From positions 806,001-870,000 of the forward strand of contig NZ_JAASQJ010000002.1 of assembly GCF_011762185.1 (NCBI RefSeq): a stretch of DNA of 64,000 nt, given 5' to 3'. Made by a program: the position numbers and the translations under genes. This document shows positions 7,910-16,234 of this stretch, one piece after another. This DNA comes from Dyadobacter arcticus. GTDB taxonomy: Bacteria > Bacteroidota > Bacteroidia > Cytophagales > Spirosomataceae. Every line of letters starts with the position of its first letter. The first letter of the stretch is position 1. The notes under the pieces were generated by a model that was not told the DNA's origin, searched no databases, and worked only from the letters and a program-made list of their open reading frames with translations.

Positions 7910-9658
7910 TCACTGATTCAAAAAGGGCAATATGTAATTGTAGAAGTCAGCCGGTATAAACGGTTTTGTCAGGTAACCCGTGAAACCATTTGCCAGGGCT
8001 CTCTCCTTCTCATTTTCGAATGCTGAGGCAGTCAATGCGATGATTGGAATTTGCTTATCTATTTGCCTGATCAGTAATGTGCTTTCGAAACCATCCATCA
8101 CGGGCATCAACAAATCCATCAGGATCAGGTGATACGTCCCGTGCTTGAACAGTTCAAAGGCTTCGCTGCCGTTATTGGCAATGTCAAACGAAATATTTTT
8201 TCGTTTCAATAGCTGCGTTACCAATACGAGGTTGGTTTTATTGTCATCCGCAACCAGCACTCTCCTATCCGGAAACTCTGTTGTTTGAACCATTTTATCT
8301 TCTTCCTCTGGCGCTTTTTTGATTTGATCGGAATAGGGAAGACTTAACTTAAAAGAAAACACGCTGCCTTCGCCTTCTTCACTTTGCAATTCCAGTCTGC
8401 TTTCAAATATTCGCAATAATTCTTTCGAAATCGCCAAGCCAAGACCTGTACCTGTATTTTCCTTCTGCACTTTGGGCTTCACCTGGGTAAAAAAGTCAAA
8501 AACCACTTCCTGTTCTCCTTTCGGAATTCCTATACCTGTATCGATGACCTGGAAAATGATATTGATCTTTTTTTCATCCCTGCCCAATTCGCTTACCACG
8601 AACTTGACCAAACCAACCTGGGTGAACTTGACTGCATTGTGGATCAGGTTGTTCAGAATCTGATTGAGTCGTACTTTGTCCGCAATAAGCTGCGCCGGTA
8701 AGCGAGGGTCTATCTCAAAAATCAGCCCAATTTCCTTTTCGGTGGCTTTGGGGACGAAAGATTTCCTTAGAATCTCAAAAAATAGTACGGTATCAAAAGG
8801 CTGAGGATCAAGCACAACATGATTAGAATTTATCTTATTGAAATCCAACACACCATTGACCACGTCCATCAAATGGTCCGCAGAAAATTTCAGCGTATCT
8901 AGAAGCTCGTTCGGTTTTTTCTGATTGCTTTCCTCCTGCAACATCAGGTGCACCATCCCCACAATCCCATTCAACGACGTACGGATTTCATGGCTCATCA
9001 TGGAAAGGAAATTAGATTTGGCGCGTGTAGCGTTTTCCGCAATCGTTTTCTGCATTTCAAGAGCTTCATTCTGTTCCTGCAGCGTGTATCTGTAGAAAAA
9101 CTCCCGCTTGTCTTTGCTGTAGCCCAAATAATTTATGAACGGGAACAACAGGTTGGCGATCAGCACAAACAATCCGCCGTCCTGGAAAAAAATGCTCAAT
9201 GTAATTTCAGCCACGAAAAGAATAGACAGCGAAAAAAACAGGATACTCAATGCGCTGCAGATTATTGAATACCTCACCGGCCAACGCAAGATAAGTCCGG
9301 CAAATATGACTGCCAGTGTGAGGTTCAGACAGGATTGCACGTAGGATAAGTGAGGTCTGGATAGCAAAAATGCATAAAAGCAGATTAGCGTAACGTATGT
9401 AATAAAGCTCAGTTGCTGGCCTGTGATGATCTTCTTATAATTCAAAAACAGGTAGATCAGGATCAGGGTGCCGGAGATCAGGTGCGTCTGCCAAAGGGTA
9501 TCGAAAAACGGGTCTTTTGCTAAATAAAATGCGACAGAAGAAGCAGGGTTACAGATCAGGAAAGCGATGCAGAAAAGCCTGTTGGATGTACGGGACTTTA
9601 ATTCCGCCTCTTCAAGCCAGATTTTCTCAAAGGAATCTGAGTAGTAAATATTTTTCAA
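7910..9658 (-). CDS. membrane hybrid sensor histidine kinase with receiver domain
   Basis: A 582-residue hybrid kinase. Residues about 25-190 hold six hydrophobic helices (an integral membrane sensor, no periplasmic loop of note). They are followed by a short coiled linker, HisKA with His near residue 223 (MMSHEIRTSLNG), HATPase_c (NAVKFTQ, DTGIGIP, GTGLGLAI) and a C-terminal REC with phospho-Asp in LILMDLLMPVMDG. The only in-frame start before an upstream stop is TTG at 9658; no ATG precedes the first helix. It ends 38 bases from the stop of the convergent PAS hybrid kinase and shares its kinase-REC architecture, suggesting ancient duplication of the core with different sensors. The signal is unknown. 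Confidence 0.9.
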   Translation of the reverse strand: MKNIYYSDSFEKIWLEEAELKSRTSNRLFCIAFLICNPASSVAFYLAKDPFFDTLWQTHLISGTLILIYLFLNYKKIITGQQLSFITYVTLICFYAFLLSRPHLSYVQSCLNLTLAVIFAGLILRWPVRYSIICSALSILFFSLSILFVAEITLSIFFQDGGLFVLIANLLFPFINYLGYSKDKREFFYRYTLQEQNEALEMQKTIAENATRAKSNFLSMMSHEIRTSLNGIVGMVHLMLQEESNQKKPNELLDTLKFSADHLMDVVNGVLDFNKINSNHVVLDPQPFDTVLFFEILRKSFVPKATEKEIGLIFEIDPRLPAQLIADKVRLNQILNNLIHNAVKFTQVGLVKFVVSELGRDEKKINIIFQVIDTGIGIPKGEQEVVFDFFTQVKPKVQKENTGTGLGLAISKELLRIFESRLELQSEEGEGSVFSFKLSLPYSDQIKKAPEEEDKMVQTTEFPDRRVLVADDNKTNLVLVTQLLKRKNISFDIANNGSEAFELFKHGTYHLILMDLLMPVMDGFESTLLIRQIDKQIPIIALTASAFENEKERALANGFTGYLTKPFIPADFYNYILPFLNQ

Positions 9659-9774
9659 AGCGGGAAGGTTTCAGAACGTAGTAGAATGCGCACGAAATAT
9701 AAGTAGCGTCTTTTTAATTTAATAATTAATGTTATTTTACAACGAATCACCCAATAAAACCGCTGCATTCTGCT

Positions 9775-10269
9775 ATGGAAAAAATCCTTCACATTGATTG
9801 GCACACCCTGTGGGTACCTCAGGTTTCACCCCTGGAAATTATCATCCGCGGAACGCTGACTTACTGGTCGATTTTCTTGCTGCTTCGATTTTTTCGGAGA
9901 GGGACTGGTCAGTTTAGTGTAAGCGATATCCTGCTCATAATCCTTATTGGCGATGCGGCACAAAACGCTATGGCAGGTGATTATCAAAGCATTACCGAAG
10001 GAGTTATCCTGGTAGGAACGCTGGTGTTCTGGGACCTGGCCATTGATTGGATGGGATTCAAATCCAAAAGATTCAACCTTTTCGCGCAACCCGAACCCAA
10101 ACTTTTAATCAAGGACGGCGTATTTCAGCACATCAACATGCGAAAGGAATTCATATCAGAGGATGACTTGCATGGCTATTTGAGAGAGAAGGGCGTCGGA
10201 GACCTTAAGAACGTTGCAGCCTGTTACCTGGAAGGCAGTGGAAACCTCAGTGTATTGGAAAAGAAATAA
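9775..10269 (+). CDS. DUF421 (YetF-like) membrane protein
   Basis: A 164-residue protein with about three N-terminal hydrophobic segments, then a small soluble domain. The segments RGTLTYWSIFLLLRFF, SVSDILLIILIGDAAQNAM and KEFISEDDLHGYLREKGV match the DUF421/YetF family, whose members sit in the inner membrane and whose biochemical role is unclear. The length is at the short end for the family (about 160-230). It is transcribed away from the membrane kinase and converges with the metallophosphoesterase gene, with 19 bases between stops. Confidence 0.85.
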   Translation: MEKILHIDWHTLWVPQVSPLEIIIRGTLTYWSIFLLLRFFRRGTGQFSVSDILLIILIGDAAQNAMAGDYQSITEGVILVGTLVFWDLAIDWMGFKSKRFNLFAQPEPKLLIKDGVFQHINMRKEFISEDDLHGYLREKGVGDLKNVAACYLEGSGNLSVLEKK

Positions 10270-10288
10270 GCGATTAACGATACAGTCA

Positions 10289-13200
10289 TCAAAACCAAAA
10301 CCCGATCTGTAAAGCGATTCTAGGGCTTTCCTCCTTTTTTTCTTTGGGTATAAATGCGCCTACCGCAAACGTCAGGATATCGACGGGGGCCAACCAGATA
10401 CCACCTCCATAGTTGTAATGCCAATTTTCGGTGGGATCATTGTCGCCCAGCCAGACACGACCGTAGTCGAAATTGCCAAAAACGCCGTAAGTAAGGGGTA
10501 ATGTGGGATTATAGCTGCTGCCAAGCCTTACGCGCAGATCGGTGTCGTGCCAGATACTGCTTTTTCCATAAAACCTTTCGGTACGGTAGCCGCGCAGTCC
10601 CTGCTTGCCGCCAATGGTGGGCATTTGAAAAAATTCATAGCCATTTCCAAAGTTTAGTCCAGTACCAATTTGTGAAGCCAGGATGAAGTTTTCGCGCTGA
10701 TCAAGGTTGCGGTAAAAAGCAAACTGTGCCCTGAGCGATCCAAAGTTCCTATCGTTTTTGAGGTTTGATGTCCAATTAATTATGGTGTGAAAACGGATAC
10801 CTGAATGTGGTGCAAAAATGTTGTCGACGCTGTTGAAATCGAACTGGAACTTCGCGCCGCCGAAACATTTTGTTTTAAAAATATCCTCACTTAGCCCATT
10901 TTCGGAGCTGGTAATGAAGCGCCCCGCGGTCGCCTGAATGTCGGAAGCTTCGATAAATGGCCCAAGGGTCAAAAATCCACTATTTCCGCCAAAACGTTTC
11001 TTGATCGCAGGATATATATGCAATGCACTTTGCCTTACGCGGTAATAATTGGCATCATCACCAATGCGGACAGAATTATTTCCCAAACCCGCATAATTGA
11101 ATGCATAAGTCGGGCCATGATAATAGGTATCCAGATAAAAATCAAAACGCTTGAATGCATTGATGAAATCGCCCGTGTAATTGACTTTGAAACCTTTTGT
11201 ACGGAATGCGAAGCTGGCACCAACACTCTGAACGGACTTATAAGGCTCTTTTTTAAAACCATACTTGGTAATATTCACATTGGAGCCAATAAAAAAGCCA
11301 TCATCCGGGTTGGCTCCAAGTACTGGAAATGGTATTGAAATATCGTAATTACTTTCAGCGCTTCTTCGGTCGTACACATTGTAACGGTATGTCCCCGAGG
11401 CCATTACCTTCGTATCCGGGCCAGCATTAAATGTATTATTCCCCTGATCATCAAATACAAAGGTCCTTTTCCCACCTGAGCTCACGTGCGAGCTATCCGT
11501 AAAAACATCTTTTCCCAATCCGCCAATCAACCTCAGCTTAATCCCTTTGTGCACATCGCCTGTTACAATAAATTCATCCTTATCCCCATTGCCGTAAATG
11601 TTAACGTAACGGGTAACATTCCGCTCAAAAATCCGCTTATAGTTCTGGTGTTTAATCCGACCGTCTTTCCCGGTTTCATATACTGTTACGCTGGTATGTC
11701 CATCGTCAAGCCGCTCGATTACAAAGCGTTCCTCTTCTTCGGTTCCTATCACATTCACCGATTCACTGACGAATTCGTAATGTTCCCTTGCAATCTTCAT
11801 CAGGTTGTCGCGGCGGGATTTAATGCCCGCAATTAATGCAGGAGACGCAATTTCTCGGGCCTTGTGTGGCCAGCCGTCAAAAGATTTGGCAATGATATCG
11901 TCCGTCAGGTTTGCCTGGATAAATTTCACTTGCGCTTCCCATTGTTCCCAGCTTAATGCATTCAGGAAAGTCCGGTCAAACAGCCGTGCGCTCCAAGTTG
12001 TCCATTTCAAACTTTGAATATCTGGACTAAATGATTGGAGCTGACGCAAAAAAGGCAATGTAAGCCGGGCAACACCAGTCACCAAACCATCATATTTCGA
12101 AAAAGCCTGGTCCCTGTCGCGGGGGATGGGGCGGTAAATAATATTTCCATCTTTTTGCTTAACCGACGACCAGGCCCATTGGTCGTCATGCCGGTCCCAG
12201 TCACCAATCAGGAAATCGAACAACCGGGTACGAACCGCCCATTCTTCATCAATCTGGTGTTTGCTGCTTTCCAATATATTTTCAACCAACTCGGGCGTGC
12301 TTACGATCTTATCCGGGTTTCCAAAAAAAGCCGCCTGTTTCCATTTTTTTCCATCAGGCCGCTCTTCAACGAGGTTCATTGTCCCTCCAAAAAGGTCAGT
12401 GAATGTCGCGAGCGCAGGTTGCGCAGGAACATAATAAAGTTTGGGATTAGTATGATAAACCTGAACCGCATCCGCCATAACGGGCATCGAAAGCGGTGCG
12501 AAAGGATTCGTTGATAAAAAGTTATCCTCTACTAAATACTTTGCTGCTACCATTTGATTAAATGGGAACGGCAAAAACCGGCTTACGTCTTTGGTTAGTC
12601 CCCTCATTGCATATTCCTTATCTTCCTTATCACGAAGCCGCAATGAATTAGTCTGGTTTCCCCCGCCTTGCTTGACAGGAGTTACGCCTCCTTTGTAGGT
12701 ACTAAGATCCAGCACGGGAAAAGGATATTTTTCGAGATATAAAGGGCGGTGATGTTCCCCAAAAAGAAATTTATGAAAGTTGCCAATGGGCTTGACTTCA
12801 TTGCTGGTGACAAATCGGCTGGTCGAGTCGGCATGCTGGTCATACTCTGAGAAAAAGGTAGAATCCGGCGTTTCCACGACTGGCTTATCTTTGATTTTTT
12901 TCTGAAATGACAGCGTCGCGTCCTTCCCATTGGCATTTACATTCCAGTAACTCACCCAGGTTTCGCCACCTTCATAAAAACTCAATGTAGCATAACCCAA
13001 TGATGATGAGGCATATAGAGACCCTTTTCCAAGACTTACAGGGCTGTTTTTTGAACCGCTTCCACTCACAATGTATTCCTGCCCATCATTTTCTATAAAT
13101 TGCAATGCATGTTCATGTCCGCTTGCAAAAATAAAATTCCCATTCTTCTTCGCCCCGGCCAGTACCGCTGTCTTTAAGTCTTTATAATGCTTGTTGGCAA

Positions 13201-14077
13201 TATCCTGCCGTGACCCAATCGACGCCCGGAACAGTGCGCTCAAACTTCCCAGCCCAGGAAGCGGAATGTACAAATTCGGGTTCATTTCGGTGAGTGGGAA
13301 CAGGTGCTGCTTTACGGTAAATCGGCCTCCATGAGGCCCGTAAGTGTAAAGTGGATGGTGCATGGCAATCACCACATTCTTGTTTCGGTATTTTCTGACC
13401 ACATTTTCAAAAATAAACCTGAATTGATCCCGGTTTTTGATCTCGCAGCCATCATTGATTTTCTGGTCCCGGTCCCAATCGGTAAGCCACCATTGCGAGT
13501 CCACGACGATGACCACCACATTGTCGTTCAGCTCAATGACTTCCGGGCCCGAGCATCCGTCGGGCGGAAGGAAATAGTTTTCCCAATCTTCCTTGTCCTT
13601 TTTTCCTCGGCGCTCGTTTAGGTATTTGTTAATGTATTTTTCCTGCCGCTTCAATCCCTTCACTCCCCAGCCACGCCAATCGTGGTTACCGGGCAGAAAA
13701 ACAGGTCTGCCCGGAAATTCATCCAATGTTTCTAACTGGGAATTGATCCGGTATTCCGCGACTCCCCTATTCAGCGAATCCTCCGAAGGCGGCATGCCAT
13801 ATTCATAAATGTTATCACCCAGAAATAGCGCAGAGCTGTTCTTGGATTCGGTTGCCAATTTGGTTTTGAGGTATTCGAGGACCGGCGCGCGGCTTCGCGG
13901 AGAATCATTACCTGCATCGCCGATCAGATACATGGTATGCTTTAATTGCAGTTCCGGATCGGGGGTGGAAGCGTTCCATTGTGCGGCCTCTTTGGAATAA
14001 TGCGTTTTGTAACTGGCACAGGAAGAAATGCCGGCTATTAAAATAAAAAAAAGCATTAACCGTAACGGAAAAACCAT
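10289..14077 (-). CDS. lipoprotein metallophosphoesterase with kinase-like middle region and outer-membrane barrel
   Basis: A 1262-residue protein. The ATG at 14077 gives a clean lipoprotein signal ending LIAGISSC (Cys20) and starts one base after the stop of the upstream lipoprotein gene; a longer frame from 14218 would only add unlikely sequence overlapping that gene. Residues about 45-400 are a calcineurin-type metallophosphoesterase: GDAGN (Asp54), GDNIYE (Asp88), GNHDW (131-133), MHHPLYTYGPHGG and GHEHAL. The middle holds KEYAMRGLTKD and, near residue 626, GDWDRHDDQW followed by RPIPRDRDQAF, a pattern reminiscent of the catalytic core of HipA/FAM20-like kinases. The last roughly 350 residues are beta strands ending in F (IALQIGFWF), like BamA/TamA surface-antigen barrels. 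Domain calls one and three are solid; the kinase reading is inference. Confidence 0.85.
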   Translation of the reverse strand: MVFPLRLMLFFILIAGISSCASYKTHYSKEAAQWNASTPDPELQLKHTMYLIGDAGNDSPRSRAPVLEYLKTKLATESKNSSALFLGDNIYEYGMPPSEDSLNRGVAEYRINSQLETLDEFPGRPVFLPGNHDWRGWGVKGLKRQEKYINKYLNERRGKKDKEDWENYFLPPDGCSGPEVIELNDNVVVIVVDSQWWLTDWDRDQKINDGCEIKNRDQFRFIFENVVRKYRNKNVVIAMHHPLYTYGPHGGRFTVKQHLFPLTEMNPNLYIPLPGLGSLSALFRASIGSRQDIANKHYKDLKTAVLAGAKKNGNFIFASGHEHALQFIENDGQEYIVSGSGSKNSPVSLGKGSLYASSSLGYATLSFYEGGETWVSYWNVNANGKDATLSFQKKIKDKPVVETPDSTFFSEYDQHADSTSRFVTSNEVKPIGNFHKFLFGEHHRPLYLEKYPFPVLDLSTYKGGVTPVKQGGGNQTNSLRLRDKEDKEYAMRGLTKDVSRFLPFPFNQMVAAKYLVEDNFLSTNPFAPLSMPVMADAVQVYHTNPKLYYVPAQPALATFTDLFGGTMNLVEERPDGKKWKQAAFFGNPDKIVSTPELVENILESSKHQIDEEWAVRTRLFDFLIGDWDRHDDQWAWSSVKQKDGNIIYRPIPRDRDQAFSKYDGLVTGVARLTLPFLRQLQSFSPDIQSLKWTTWSARLFDRTFLNALSWEQWEAQVKFIQANLTDDIIAKSFDGWPHKAREIASPALIAGIKSRRDNLMKIAREHYEFVSESVNVIGTEEEERFVIERLDDGHTSVTVYETGKDGRIKHQNYKRIFERNVTRYVNIYGNGDKDEFIVTGDVHKGIKLRLIGGLGKDVFTDSSHVSSGGKRTFVFDDQGNNTFNAGPDTKVMASGTYRYNVYDRRSAESNYDISIPFPVLGANPDDGFFIGSNVNITKYGFKKEPYKSVQSVGASFAFRTKGFKVNYTGDFINAFKRFDFYLDTYYHGPTYAFNYAGLGNNSVRIGDDANYYRVRQSALHIYPAIKKRFGGNSGFLTLGPFIEASDIQATAGRFITSSENGLSEDIFKTKCFGGAKFQFDFNSVDNIFAPHSGIRFHTIINWTSNLKNDRNFGSLRAQFAFYRNLDQRENFILASQIGTGLNFGNGYEFFQMPTIGGKQGLRGYRTERFYGKSSIWHDTDLRVRLGSSYNPTLPLTYGVFGNFDYGRVWLGDNDPTENWHYNYGGGIWLAPVDILTFAVGAFIPKEKKEESPRIALQIGFWF

Positions 14078-14078
14078 G

Positions 14079-14954
14079 TCAACGTGATAATTTCTTGAAT
14101 TTAAGAATGTTACCACTAAATAAATCATCGCCTTCGTTTGAAATATACAAGCTACCGGTCCGATCAAACGCAATTCCCTCCGGCTGGATAAACTGGTTTC
14201 CGCTGAGCGGCAAAGCACTCTTCACTTTCCAACGCTTGTCGGTAACGACCATCAGCTTATTGACCGCCGAAATGATATACCACTCTCCTGTCAGAGGATT
14301 TTTAGCAATTCCAGAAGGACGGAACCCTCGGGCTACTTTCCCGGTAAAGGCTTTAATTTCATCAACTTGGATTGAAAATGTCCTGGCAGACTTAGTAGAA
14401 TCAGTCGGATTGATGATGTAGCCGGTCACACTGCTTTTGGAATCATCACCCGGACAATTTTTACATATAATGTAAAGCTCCCCGGAGGTTTCATCTCCAT
14501 ACATTCCCTCATATTCGCCTTTTGGTAAAATCCCCTTTTGCTCTCTCACGCCCTCCGGATCCTCAAAAACCGCCTCTGATAGTGGATATGAAAACAGGGT
14601 ACCGTTACTTTTCAGGATAAATACCGTATTCCTTAGGATTGAAACATCTTCATAATCCCCTTTTTTTGAAAATTTGGAATTGAGTTGTTTACTCACTTCC
14701 CAAGCCAGACGGAATAATTTTCCTTCTTCGTCCTGTATAGCATATACGGTATCATTCCTGCCCTTGTTCAATGCTATCCCTGAGATTTCAAAAAGGCTTT
14801 CCGGCATATTAAATTTTTCAGGGCTATCCAGGTCATAGTCCTCGCTGGATGCTTCCTTTTTCTCGGTAGCACCGCAGCCGGTTAGAAGGAGGACTAATAT
14901 GAGCCCGCTGAATAGATTTCTGAGTGCAGTAAGATGAAGGTATTTTTTCCTCAT
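14079..14954 (-). CDS. lipoprotein with SdiA-regulated-like beta-propeller domain
   Basis: A 291-residue lipoprotein: the signal ends LLLTGC, followed by a Lys/Glu/Ser spacer. The remainder resembles the SdiA-regulated/esterase-like propeller family, with repeats such as FEISGIALNKGRNDTVYAIQ, PSGIAKNPLTGEWYIIS and QPEGIAFDRTGSLYISNE. Members bind or hydrolyse unknown ligands at the cell surface or in the periplasm. I chose the ATG at 14954; an in-frame TTG at 14969 overlaps the upstream stop. The downstream phosphoesterase gene starts one base after its stop (TGACATG), so the two are almost certainly co-translated and probably act in the same compartment. Confidence 0.8.
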   Translation of the reverse strand: MRKKYLHLTALRNLFSGLILVLLLTGCGATEKKEASSEDYDLDSPEKFNMPESLFEISGIALNKGRNDTVYAIQDEEGKLFRLAWEVSKQLNSKFSKKGDYEDVSILRNTVFILKSNGTLFSYPLSEAVFEDPEGVREQKGILPKGEYEGMYGDETSGELYIICKNCPGDDSKSSVTGYIINPTDSTKSARTFSIQVDEIKAFTGKVARGFRPSGIAKNPLTGEWYIISAVNKLMVVTDKRWKVKSALPLSGNQFIQPEGIAFDRTGSLYISNEGDDLFSGNILKFKKLSR

Positions 14955-14965
14955 ATTGGCAGCGA

Positions 14966-16192
14966 TCAATGTTCAAATAGCAGGGACGCGACGACGAAAG
15001 AAATCACGGATGCGACGATGCCAAACATGAATACATTGTAGCCAATGCGGAGCAGCCGATATTTCCTTCCTAACACAACTCCCTGAGAATAAACATCTTT
15101 GGTAAGACTCCCATACAAAAATTCGCGATCGGCCATCATTCGCTGCATGCCGTTGGAGTAATCATTAAAAGACATCCGATAGAAATTTCCAAAGAAAAGC
15201 AGGTTTACATTTTTTGTATCAATGTCCTCCTGCGTAAAGGTTCCATGCGGGATCGTAGGCCGGGTTGATAAAATGGAAAAAACCATGGTAATCATACAAA
15301 CCGTCAGCAGCATGGTGGTGGGCAGGATCAGGTACGCATTGTCTTCCAGTCTCCGGATGAGCACACTCAGCAAAACCGACATGATGATGGAGGTAGTTGT
15401 GATCATGATATGTGCCTTATTATCAGCCATATCACTTAGTCGCTGATGATTATTGGAGCTGATCCTGAACATAGTTTCAATCCCCTTATCCGGCCTGTCT
15501 GACTTAGGTTTCTTACCTTCACCTACTTCCATGGTCACCACTTCTTCATTCGGTAGTGTGGCTATCTCATCATCCTGTTTGGCTTCCGTTCTCCAATCTT
15601 CATCCTTCTCCTTTAATTTTTCAAGGTTCTTCTTTTTCTGCTTATCCAGCAAATTACGGCAGTAATCAGTTTGGTATGTATGTGATTCCAGCAACTTGAT
15701 CGTGCTTTTACGCCACTCCGACTTATCGATTTTCTTTCCTAGCCGCTGCTCAGCCTCCTTGCGGACGAGCTTATTCCAATCCATGAATTCGGGCAGGCCC
15801 AGATGGAACAGGTCTGCATCACATACTATCTGCTGCAAGAGTCCATTCGGGCTTTGCGGCCAAACAGTGGCGACAATGCATCCTTTGACTTCATTGACAA
15901 CGCTTTCGTCAATACCGTCTTGCCTCAGAAATTCTGCCGCCATCTCGGCACCCCGCTGCTCGTGTCCGGCTGATTCGCCGCTGATATACCCAGCGTCATG
16001 AAACCACGCCGAAGTGACCACAATGAATGTTTCGCGGTCGTCCAACTGATAATGGTTTGCAATTTTAACGGCATTCCCTACGACGGACTCGGTATGTATC
16101 AGATTATGATAAATCAGTTGGGAAAGTACTTTTGCCCCAAAAAAATGTTGGACATGGTGCTTAACTTTGTCAAGCCGATGATGGTAATTCAT
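14966..16192 (-). CDS. HD-domain protein with C-terminal Pycsar-type transmembrane effector domain (DUF5706)
   Basis: A 408-residue protein. Residues 1-180 are an HD phosphohydrolase domain with His29, His33, His65-Asp66 (WFHDAG), His77 and Asp125/Asp127 (CDADLFHLG), so the metal site looks intact. A charged linker (about 185-230) leads to a segment starting IETMFRISSNNHQRLSDMAD, then paired membrane helices at about 255-305 and a last helix at 380-405. This layout matches the Pycsar effector (PycTM/DUF5706) family, which in defence systems senses cCMP or cUMP and disrupts the membrane. No classical cyclase is adjacent; the gene 42 bases upstream is a GAF protein with a DIRNST motif. A housekeeping role is equally possible, since HD-fused members are common in Bacteroidota. 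Confidence 0.85.
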   Translation of the reverse strand: MNYHHRLDKVKHHVQHFFGAKVLSQLIYHNLIHTESVVGNAVKIANHYQLDDRETFIVVTSAWFHDAGYISGESAGHEQRGAEMAAEFLRQDGIDESVVNEVKGCIVATVWPQSPNGLLQQIVCDADLFHLGLPEFMDWNKLVRKEAEQRLGKKIDKSEWRKSTIKLLESHTYQTDYCRNLLDKQKKKNLEKLKEKDEDWRTEAKQDDEIATLPNEEVVTMEVGEGKKPKSDRPDKGIETMFRISSNNHQRLSDMADNKAHIMITTTSIIMSVLLSVLIRRLEDNAYLILPTTMLLTVCMITMVFSILSTRPTIPHGTFTQEDIDTKNVNLLFFGNFYRMSFNDYSNGMQRMMADREFLYGSLTKDVYSQGVVLGRKYRLLRIGYNVFMFGIVASVISFVVASLLFEH

Positions 16193-16234
16193 AGAAAAAG
16201 GTGCATTTATTGAGAGTCTGTCATTGAAATGCGG

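Noticed and set aside
14078-14218. N-terminal extension of the metallophosphoesterase gene to 14218
   Set aside because: It overlaps the upstream lipoprotein gene and precedes a complete lipoprotein signal that starts at 14077.
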